This document shows positions 35,301 through 40,580 of a stretch of DNA of 40,580 bases, piece by piece. The stretch covers positions 1-40,580 of the forward strand of contig JAFEAM010000041.1 of NCBI GenBank assembly GCA_018266395.1, given 5' to 3'. The stretch's first letter is position 1; the number at the start of each line of letters is the position of its first letter. The stretch comes from Bacteroidota bacterium (GTDB lineage: Bacteria > Bacteroidota > Bacteroidia > Cytophagales > Cyclobacteriaceae). Position numbers and translations under genes: made by a program. The notes beneath the pieces are model-generated. The model was not told the DNA's origin. It worked only from the letters and a program-made list of their open reading frames with translations, and did not search any database.

Positions 35301-36083
35301 TGGCATCAGCGATCCTACGATGGGAAGCGGAAGCCACCAATGCGGATTGGCAGCCGTCAATGGGAATAGATGATCTTTCCACGTGAATACTCCACCATGG
35401 GGTCCATAGGTGTACACAGGATGGTGGCCCATCACGATAATGCGTTTGCCCTGGTTGCGTTCCAGAATATCCTCAAATTGAACCACCACGTCGCCGCTGT
35501 TCTTGGCTTCGCAATGACTCTTCTCTCCTTCCGGGCGTTCCCATGGATGCAGAAACCATTGGGTGTTCAAGGCTACAAGGACAACATCACGAGACAAGGG
35601 GATTTCTTCCGGACCCGGGCATCCATCACGTAATGGAAAGTAGAGGTTTCCTCTCTTAAGGGAATCAAGAAACTTCTGCTGCTCCAGCACATAGTCGAGG
35701 CCTTCCCGCCTTCCATTCTTCCAGTCGTGGTTGCCTGGAATAAAGAACATCTTGTCAAACCCATCACCCAGTTTCACCTGGTTAAGAAGAATTCTTTCGG
35801 ATTCTTTTCGTTCGTGACCTTCCGGGCCGGGCATACCGTGCGGATAGACATTATCACCAAGGTACATTATGGCGGAAGGCGCGTCATACCTGGGCATGGC
35901 CTTCATCATGCTGTCCAGTCTGCCGGGGAAATCATCCATTCCGGCATCACCCACCAACACCATCTGAAAAGTAACGCTGTCCTGCTGGGCCTGCGTATGG
36001 AAGGCTGACAGAACAAACCCTGCGGCCACCAGCACAGAAAGTGCGAATCGTAAGGTGCTATGTGTAATGGTGGCTGCTCGCAT
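32373..36083 (-). CDS. Purple-acid-phosphatase-like / kinase-like / Omp85-barrel fusion protein
   Basis: 1236 residues from ATG 36083, directly after the GNAT stop; the open frame from 36221 reads through the GNAT gene and lacks a signal peptide. It starts with a signal peptide (1-~33). Residues ~38-370 are a metallophosphoesterase of the acid phosphatase type: GDAG (D46), GDNVY (D77), GNHD (117-120), GHHPVY (219-) and GHEH (300-303). Residues ~430-715 look kinase-like: a GGG loop at 439-441, YSLRSVEK (K464), LAQSAGIYHTNPKLVYAP, GDWDRHDDQW (D594) and PRDRDQAF (D619/D621). After a Gly/Asp-rich segment, residues ~875-1236 form an Omp85-type barrel with the loop-6 motif IRGF (1130-1133) and a terminal Phe. 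Metallophosphoesterase-barrel fusions exist in Bacteroidota; the central kinase-like assignment is mine, from motifs only. Confidence 0.88.
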   Translation of the reverse strand: MRAATITHSTLRFALSVLVAAGFVLSAFHTQAQQDSVTFQMVLVGDAGMDDFPGRLDSMMKAMPRYDAPSAIMYLGDNVYPHGMPGPEGHERKESERILLNQVKLGDGFDKMFFIPGNHDWKNGRREGLDYVLEQQKFLDSLKRGNLYFPLRDGCPGPEEIPLSRDVVLVALNTQWFLHPWERPEGEKSHCEAKNSGDVVVQFEDILERNQGKRIIVMGHHPVYTYGPHGGVFTWKDHLFPLTAANPHWWLPLPIVGSLMPLYRQVFGDIQDGAHPRNKAFRRSLEEVLGNYPGTVYASGHEHALEHITKDSITYVVSGSGSKSSAVKKKGFAQFVSSENGYVRILLIGTSAKVEYYSANGKLVEMELPELKPLKPVVFEYKKSDTLWVEAHASNRYETTSFRKIFLGENYRKEWRSNIQLQAFDIGREHGGLKILKRGGGLETMTLRLEDSLKREYSLRSVEKYPAKAMRPNLRKTLLQGVVQDQISAEHPYGALAAAPLAQSAGIYHTNPKLVYAPYDVRWGSYKKDFAGQMMIFEERPDGSGKSMPYFGNPDRMISTHRLLEHMDKDNDNRVDQHLVLKARLFDMLIGDWDRHDDQWRWGEFDEKKTKVFKPIPRDRDQAFFIRDGLVPSKMAKKRFHPYLEGFDYKIYWAPGLMQVGRWFDRTFLNEMNRADFEQAAKELVSSLTDASIDSAVRHLPAGIFQLHGQDIIDKLKARRNILTHHALIYYDFLSDIVIVRGSNKREWFEGQWTESGKLNLTVFKRDKDGHRGKQLYYREFIPGETKEVRLFGLGGDDYFHFTGASGKSFKVRVIGGPGSDLLENLETGRSRLFVYDDKGGIQMTGKGIRDKTSTDPKVNEYDRKDFEYNKISPKHTVTYNIDDGVFIGTGFSTIAHGFRKKPYQSHHMLQGSYAIRTSSFNIRYEGRFPSLFGKYDLEVDADMKSPNYVNNFFGWGNESVFDQHINEQPGLNGVPTAIDYYRLRFKETHIEVKLRRRIGQWGYIKGGPIVQRGEIVDPSQDRFIKEYNATLPSSILAIPKDFGGFTFNAGLDKRDHQTYTTRGIVVKFAGRYMKEFGGPGFTTHNASFTLYQSFRLPAKVTFVFNAGAGHNTGTYQLYQAQTLDGKTEIRGFRKTRFYGDTKVYFNNELRLRLGNVHTYLFPAEFGLHAFYDVGRVWYKDMNGIDPSAATGVSNVWHNSFGGGLWFIPYDLTTIVTEIGQSNEGTLFYLRLGFLF

Positions 36084-36084
36084 C

Positions 36085-36624
36085 TTACATAGGCAGTTTG
36101 AATAATATGCAGTCCTTGGCAGCATTCTCCTGGTTGACAAACCGGAGCCATTTCTCCAGTCTCGCCTCTTCGATGAATCCTGACTTTTGAAGCACCCGGA
36201 TTGACGCCTCATTGTCAACATCCACGAAAGTGCCTACGCGATGGATTCCAGGCTGCACTTTGGCGGTTTCTGTCAACTTCCTGCACAACTCCGTTGCATA
36301 CCCCTTATTCCAGTGCAGCGGACCCAGTATGTAGCCCAATTGCATGTTGCCATCGGAGTACACAAGACCGCAGCCGCCGATGAGTCGGTGATGCTTCTGT
36401 AGCCGGACACTAAAGGCAAACTCTGTACCTTCCTTCCACCAGCTGTGTGCCATCGTCAGGAAAGCCCTGGTATCTTCGAGACTTCTGTGGGTAGGCCAGG
36501 CCACATATTTAGTAGCTTCCGGCTTACTTGCATAGGTATAAAAGATTTCCTCTGCATCTTCGGGTCGAAGCCGTTGCAGAACGAGCCTGGCGGTCTCCAG
36601 GCGTTCAGGGATGTGTAATGGCAT
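36085..36624 (-). CDS. GNAT-family N-acetyltransferase (RimJ/RimL-like)
   Basis: A 179-residue GNAT protein that would transfer acetyl from acetyl-CoA to an amino group. Motifs are RLETARLVLQRLRPEDAEEIF, the acetyl-CoA loop region LGYILGPLHWNKGYATEL and DVDNEASIRVLQKSGF. It most resembles enzymes acetylating ribosomal protein or small-molecule N-termini; the substrate is unknown. Its stop is 1 bp from the start of the phosphatase-barrel gene, so the two are almost certainly co-transcribed. Its own ATG (36624) is only 18 bp from the divergent ATG at 36643. Confidence 0.92.
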   Translation of the reverse strand: MPLHIPERLETARLVLQRLRPEDAEEIFYTYASKPEATKYVAWPTHRSLEDTRAFLTMAHSWWKEGTEFAFSVRLQKHHRLIGGCGLVYSDGNMQLGYILGPLHWNKGYATELCRKLTETAKVQPGIHRVGTFVDVDNEASIRVLQKSGFIEEARLEKWLRFVNQENAAKDCILFKLPM

Positions 36625-36642
36625 GGATCGAAACTACAGACT

Positions 36643-36879
36643 ATGAGTTCAAATATCGTTCATCAATACTTCAAAAAGGATACCGTTGAAGGGAAAATAC
36701 TGGTGAAGCTCAACCCCATCCAACTCAAGGGAACCGAGCTGTTCGTACCCATTGAGGGCCCGGTAGAGGCAAGAGACCTGACCTTTGATGAACATATCCT
36801 GGAGGATCTGGCGGCCGATGGGTTTGAGGAGACAGGGCCCATGGAGTTCGGTTTATATCAGACTGGCCTGGCTCGCTGA
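36643..36879 (+). CDS. Small protein of unknown function
   Basis: A 78-residue acidic protein ([30 protein letters not shown]). I do not recognise a family. The sequence is well formed (charged/hydrophobic periodicity, no low complexity), and GGTGAAGCTC-like codons match neighbours. It has no membrane segment or signal. It lies 59 bp before yebC on the same strand and may share its transcript. Confidence 0.65.
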   Translation: MSSNIVHQYFKKDTVEGKILVKLNPIQLKGTELFVPIEGPVEARDLTFDEHILEDLAADGFEETGPMEFGLYQTGLAR

Positions 36880-36938
36880 GGGGTTTTCTATTTCCGCTGC
36901 GACCATTATTTTTACGGGCCCTTTTAAGATACTTCACT

Positions 36939-37646
36939 ATGGGACGCATATTCGAGAAACGTAAGCACAAGATGTTTGCCCGCTTTGACCGCATGGCCAA
37001 GGCCTTCACCCGTATCGGCAAAGACATCGCCATTGCCGTAAAGCAGGGCGGCCCCAATCCCGATAACAATCCCAGGCTGCGTCTCGCAATACAAAATGCC
37101 AAGGGCGTGAACATGCCCAAGGATCGTGTTGAAGCTGCTATCAAACGGGCATCCAGTAAGGAAGAAAAGGACTTTCAGGAAGTAGTATATGAAGGCTACG
37201 CTCCGCACGGAGTCCCAGTAGTCGTTGAATGCGCCACAGACAATCCCACCAGGACGGTTGCCAACATCCGCCTCCACTTCTCCAAGAACGGTGGCAACAT
37301 GGGGAACTCGGGATCGGTGTCGTTCATGTTCGAAAGGAAAGGAGTCTTCAAATTTGCGCCTGACAAGATCAACCTCGATGAGATTGAACTGGACCTTATC
37401 GATGCCGGTGCAGAAGACATCCAGCGCGACGAGGAAGAAATCATTGTGTACACCCGCTTTGCAGAATTCGGACACATGCAGAAATTCCTGGAGTCGAAAG
37501 GCCTTGCAGCCAAGAGCTCAGAGCTTCAGTATGTTCCCACTACAACCAAAGAACTTGGCGAAGCTGAGCAAGACGAAGTGATGGAATGTATTTCAGCACT
37601 GGAAGAAGATGACGACGTTCAAACCGTCTATCATAATCTCGCCTGA
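36939..37646 (+). CDS. YebC/PmpR family protein (TACO1-like)
   Basis: A 235-residue protein of the YebC family, with the usual core [63 protein letters not shown] and the [17 protein letters not shown] motif. Family members were described as transcriptional regulators, and more recently as translation factors helping ribosomes through proline stretches. The N-terminus [21 protein letters not shown] is the Bacteroidota variant rather than the MAGHSKW form. It converges on the GIN-domain gene with 7 bp between. Confidence 0.95.
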   Translation: MGRIFEKRKHKMFARFDRMAKAFTRIGKDIAIAVKQGGPNPDNNPRLRLAIQNAKGVNMPKDRVEAAIKRASSKEEKDFQEVVYEGYAPHGVPVVVECATDNPTRTVANIRLHFSKNGGNMGNSGSVSFMFERKGVFKFAPDKINLDEIELDLIDAGAEDIQRDEEEIIVYTRFAEFGHMQKFLESKGLAAKSSELQYVPTTTKELGEAEQDEVMECISALEEDDDVQTVYHNLA

Positions 37647-37653
37647 CAGTCAC

Positions 37654-38358
37654 CTAGTTGGGCCTTACATCGCTGCCATCCGTCACCGTTGCCGTAACCG
37701 AAGGACTTCCTTTGTAAAACACGATGCTGGATCCTGAGGCCGTTGCCTTCAGCGTTTCGTTGGCCCACACCCTTGCCTCACTGGAGCCCGATGCCACGAC
37801 CTCGACACGATCTGCAGACATATCAGCGGCGTGCAACGCCGACATGCCAGAGACGTTCCCGTTAAATGCGGTGGCTTTACCGGTAAGTGTGACTCGTGAT
37901 GCACCCGAGATGATCAATGAGACTGAGGCACACTGAAGATCAAACTGACCCACTGATCCACCTGAAAGCGTGATACCCATATCCGAATGGAATCCACTGG
38001 CCATGGCATTGGAAGCTCCCGATAACAACAGATTGTTAAGCACCGGAAGTTGAATGGTGAGATAGGTCGGATGATCTCTCCTCTTAAAAGAAGAAAATCC
38101 GAGCCTCAGTGTGTTGCCCAACTTAACCACCACGAGGTCGTCCAAGTTCCTCCTGTCGCCTTCGGCATAAACCGAGAAAGAAGGTGATGACTGCAAAGTT
38201 ATCATGAGGGCCTCGTCCGCTTCGACTCGGTCAAAGCCCATCAGGGCATAGCTGCGTCGGTCAAATTGCACAGGGCCAGGGTCTTGTTGCGGGAAGCAGG
38301 CACTGAATAATCCTGCGAGACAAAGGAATACCGGCAGGCGGTTGGCAAGCAGTTTCAT
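37654..38358 (-). CDS. GIN-domain (DUF2807) lipoprotein
   Basis: A 234-residue predicted lipoprotein starting at ATG 38358 (MKLLANRLPVFLCLAGLFSAC). The body is a repetitive beta-helix-like GIN domain: LPVLNNLLLSGASNAMASGF, ITLSGGSVGQFDLQCASVSLIISGASRVTLTG, LHAADMSADRVEVVASGSSEARVWANETLKATASGSSIVFYKG. Such proteins are typical of Bacteroidota and occur as putative surface or periplasmic autotransported modules; the role is unknown. It is 53 bp downstream of the sulfatase-type gene on the same strand. Confidence 0.92.
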   Translation of the reverse strand: MKLLANRLPVFLCLAGLFSACFPQQDPGPVQFDRRSYALMGFDRVEADEALMITLQSSPSFSVYAEGDRRNLDDLVVVKLGNTLRLGFSSFKRRDHPTYLTIQLPVLNNLLLSGASNAMASGFHSDMGITLSGGSVGQFDLQCASVSLIISGASRVTLTGKATAFNGNVSGMSALHAADMSADRVEVVASGSSEARVWANETLKATASGSSIVFYKGSPSVTATVTDGSDVRPN

Positions 38359-38411
38359 TATCAGGGGTTTTGAAGTCAAGACACCTGTAAGGTGCCCTAC
38401 CCCTATTGTCA

Positions 38412-40397
38412 CTAATTGTTTTTTCCAGGCGAGAGTCTTCCCTCCATGGTAAGATTATCATCTACCATGCGGTTGTTGTATTGTTGAATAAAGGCTTTAA
38501 GCTCATTTTCCATTACCGCCACCGTATCGGGAAGGTCCTGCATAAGGTTCTGTGACAGCATCCTGTCTTTCCGGAAATCATAGAGACCAATCGGGCTGGT
38601 GCCATTGAACTGAAGCAAGAAGTTGCCCCTGAAGGCCTGATAAGTGTTATCCAGATAATTGAAAGCAAATGGATTTGTTCGGTCATGAAGTACATCCCTG
38701 CCAAAGGCCACGTATGGCTGATCATAATGTAATATCCCCAATATGGTGGGCATGATGTCAATTTGCTGAATGATCTCCGGACGGATCCCTCCGCCGTTCT
38801 GTCCGGGCCGATAGAAGAAAATCGGGATTGCAAAGTAACCCCAGGCTGTGTTGTAGACCGGAAGCTTGATCTGGGCAGACGCATGATCCGCTGTTATGAC
38901 AAAGATGGTGTTCTTGTACCAGGGCATTGTTGAGGCTGTCCTGAAGAACTGACGCAGGGCTTCGTCAGTGTACTCAATACACTTGTAGATGGTCATCTCA
39001 CCTTCCTTGAAACGACCCTTGTATTCCTCAGGAAGGTTGTATGGGTGATGGGATGATACGGAAAAGAAATTTGTGTAAAACGGTTCCTTGAATTCGTTCA
39101 TCTTCCGGGCATAGTACTGCATAAACTTGTGGTCCCATATTCCCCAGATACCATCGTAGTCTGCATCGTTGTTGTATTCATCTTTTCCGAAGTAGTTGTC
39201 GAACTCACAGGAGTTCGCGAAGGCCTGGAAGCCCATCGATCCGTTGGGCGCCCCGTGGAAGAATGCTGAATAGTATCCCTTCTTCTTCAACAGGCTGGCC
39301 ATGCTGTTTACCCGGTTGCCAGAATAATGCGACAACACATAGGGTACTTCAATGGAGGGTATGCTGCATATCACCGACGGCATCGCGTCAATGGATTTCC
39401 TTCCGTTGGCGAATGAGTACTGATAAGCCACCCCATGCTGCACCAATGAATCCAGAAATGGTGTAAAGCCCTTGTAGTTGCCATTCTGCTCGCCCTGGTT
39501 GTACACCCCGAAAAACTCCTTGGAAAAGCTTTCCAGGATGATCACTACCACATTCAAGGGCTGAAAGGCTGCACTGTCTATGGGAAGATGGATGGGCGAA
39601 AACAACTTCGCCGCCTCATCATCAGAGGCAAAATATTGCACTTTGTCGATGACCGGAGTGCGGGCTGTTCTCAGCAAGGCAAAAGGTGTATTCAAAACCA
39701 GGTTCACATCCTTGGGTGCCGTCGCGTACTGCGCCGCATTTGAAAGTGTGATGGGTCGTGTGCTTTCTCCAAACCCGCCACGGATACCGGCAATCACCAA
39801 TCCAACAATGAGCAGCATGCCGACCGTTCCACCCACATAGGAAACTACAAGGTGACGGATCTGAGGACCACTCACCCTGAACCTCCGGCTCATCCAGATC
39901 AGGAAGAATACCATCGCCGCGAAAAAAATGACAGCATACCAATAGTCGAGGAGAAACTGGGTGATCAGACTCAGGAAATTCTGTTCATGCTGAAACTGGC
40001 TGAAGACACTAAGGGTCGTTCTTCGCAAGGTGTAACGATAGTAAAGTGCATCTGCAATGTTTGCCGCAAGTCCAACGGCATTGATAACAACAAACAACCA
40101 TCGCAGTACGCGCTGATAACCCTCCCCAAAACGAAAATGAAATGGGATGATCGACAAGAGGATCAGTAGTGAGTTCAGATAAAGAAGTGCAGTCAGGTCG
40201 AAGCGCATTCCACCCAGCGCTATTCTCACATAGCGCTCAATGGTCATCCCCGGAAAAAACGAGATGTTATACAGGTAGAACGCGAACCTGCACAACTGGT
40301 ACAGCGCCATCATCGTCACGAACTGCAGTGCCAGCATCAGGTAGATGTTTCCCCGCCAGCGCAGTTCCTCTCCAGAGAATTTCAGACGATTCAACAC
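38412..40397 (-). CDS. LTA-synthase-like sulfatase-family membrane phosphotransferase
   Basis: A 661-residue protein starting at GTG 40397; no in-frame ATG precedes it. Five transmembrane helices (residues ~15-205) anchor an extracytoplasmic sulfatase-fold domain (~280-620). The metal ligand E289 (VVVIILES) and the nucleophile position S335 (NGRKSIDAMP, Thr in LtaS) are spaced as in LtaS, with TADHAS further on. In Gram-negative bacteria such enzymes move phosphoglycerol or phosphoethanolamine from phospholipid to glycans or lipid A, or act as sulfatases; the substrate here is unknown. Ser instead of Thr at the nucleophile is worth noting. Confidence 0.9.
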   Translation of the reverse strand: MLNRLKFSGEELRWRGNIYLMLALQFVTMMALYQLCRFAFYLYNISFFPGMTIERYVRIALGGMRFDLTALLYLNSLLILLSIIPFHFRFGEGYQRVLRWLFVVINAVGLAANIADALYYRYTLRRTTLSVFSQFQHEQNFLSLITQFLLDYWYAVIFFAAMVFFLIWMSRRFRVSGPQIRHLVVSYVGGTVGMLLIVGLVIAGIRGGFGESTRPITLSNAAQYATAPKDVNLVLNTPFALLRTARTPVIDKVQYFASDDEAAKLFSPIHLPIDSAAFQPLNVVVIILESFSKEFFGVYNQGEQNGNYKGFTPFLDSLVQHGVAYQYSFANGRKSIDAMPSVICSIPSIEVPYVLSHYSGNRVNSMASLLKKKGYYSAFFHGAPNGSMGFQAFANSCEFDNYFGKDEYNNDADYDGIWGIWDHKFMQYYARKMNEFKEPFYTNFFSVSSHHPYNLPEEYKGRFKEGEMTIYKCIEYTDEALRQFFRTASTMPWYKNTIFVITADHASAQIKLPVYNTAWGYFAIPIFFYRPGQNGGGIRPEIIQQIDIMPTILGILHYDQPYVAFGRDVLHDRTNPFAFNYLDNTYQAFRGNFLLQFNGTSPIGLYDFRKDRMLSQNLMQDLPDTVAVMENELKAFIQQYNNRMVDDNLTMEGRLSPGKNN

Positions 40398-40539
40398 AGC
40401 GTACTCATTTGCCTTTGGGCCGCAAAATAAGTCAATAGCTATGATTGTAGGCGATCAATGCCTATTTTGTCTTAATTTTGTAATGACCTCCCATGGGAGG
40501 TTGGCATAACACTAAACCCCTTGACTACCGAGTTTCCTC
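40398..40539. other. Divergent promoter region
   Basis: The stretch lies between the minus-strand phosphotransferase and the plus-strand gene beginning at 40540. It contains TAATTTTG at 40473-40480, matching TAnnTTTG for the plus strand, although no TTTG lies at the ideal distance upstream. It also holds a perfect 14-bp palindrome CCTCCCATGGGAGG at 40487-40500, just after the expected transcription start. Confidence 0.45.
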
Positions 40540-40580
40540 ATGAGGATTACTTTGATCTGTTCATTGTTGGCTACGTCTGT
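40540..40580 (+). CDS. Start of an exported protein, cut by the window end
   Basis: ATG at 40540 opens the frame MRITLICSLLATS, which looks like the beginning of a signal peptide. A promoter-like TAATTTTG and a palindrome lie upstream. Too short to identify. Confidence 0.5.
   Translation, partial: MRITLICSLLATS

Noticed and set aside
36084..36221. Upstream start for the phosphatase-barrel protein.
   Set aside because: The extension is the GNAT gene read in another frame; the start at 36083 gives a proper signal peptide.
36924..37475. 183-codon frame antisense to yebC.
   Set aside because: yebC has all family motifs in the forward frame; the antisense frame has none.
1..40580. tRNA or rRNA genes.
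   Set aside because: I saw no cloverleaf-like sequence with a GTTCRANYC T-arm and no conserved rRNA stretches; a covariance search was not possible here.

Overview
The window looks like a chromosomal segment from a member of the Bacteroidota, most likely a Cytophagales/Chitinophagales-type gliding or soil/water bacterium. The evidence is gene content: a MacB/FtsX-like permease with the Bacteroidota-type N-terminal prefix next to a PadR regulator, a membrane-anchored LytTR regulator, GIN-domain (DUF2807) and DUF1684 lipoproteins, the small ribosomal protein THX, a complete trpEGDCFBA order, BNR-repeat exported proteins, near-absent Shine-Dalgarno sequences, and several TTTG-N19-TAnnTTTG-like promoters. 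No plasmid or phage core genes are visible.

Layout. 1-1925 is gene-free and built from repeats: 2.5 tandem copies of a ~385 bp unit with nested inverted repeats, followed by a mosaic of short palindromic modules that recur at 5200-5800 and 6400-6700. 1926-5198 is an exported BNR-repeat protein. 5823-6359 is an ORF6N-domain protein sitting between two ~172 bp direct repeats. 6844-8499 (minus) is a lipoprotein PQQ-type sugar dehydrogenase with a C-terminal cytochrome c domain. 8619-9491 is a four-helix membrane LytTR regulator, followed by four evenly spaced TCYCAAA direct repeats, a promoter-like sequence, a small membrane protein (9686-10057) and, translationally coupled to it, an 890-residue protein that joins a complete metal-dependent amidohydrolase to an Omp85-type outer-membrane barrel (10054-12726).

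12773-15777 (minus) is the PadR/FtsX-permease pair. 16023-21148 is a DNA-damage-tolerance pair, DinB and a DnaE2-like polymerase, now split by a decayed REP-associated tyrosine transposase (RAYT) that is itself bracketed by the same palindromes found at the left of the window. 21178-30490 (minus) is a trp operon: a leader peptide with three consecutive Trp codons and an intrinsic terminator, then trpE-G-D-C-F-B, a DUF1684 lipoprotein, trpA and an amidase lipoprotein. Just upstream lies ribosomal protein THX. 30764-31837 is a PAS histidine kinase and 31911-32372 a conserved unknown protein.

32373-36624 (minus) is a GNAT acetyltransferase plus a 1236-residue protein that strings together a purple-acid-phosphatase-like domain, a kinase-like domain and a second Omp85-type barrel. 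The right end holds a small unknown protein, YebC, a GIN-domain lipoprotein, a sulfatase-type phosphotransferase and the first codons of another exported protein. The most notable points are the two independent enzyme-barrel fusions, the candidate LytTR-controlled operon around the first, the trp attenuator, and the RAYT/palindrome system.
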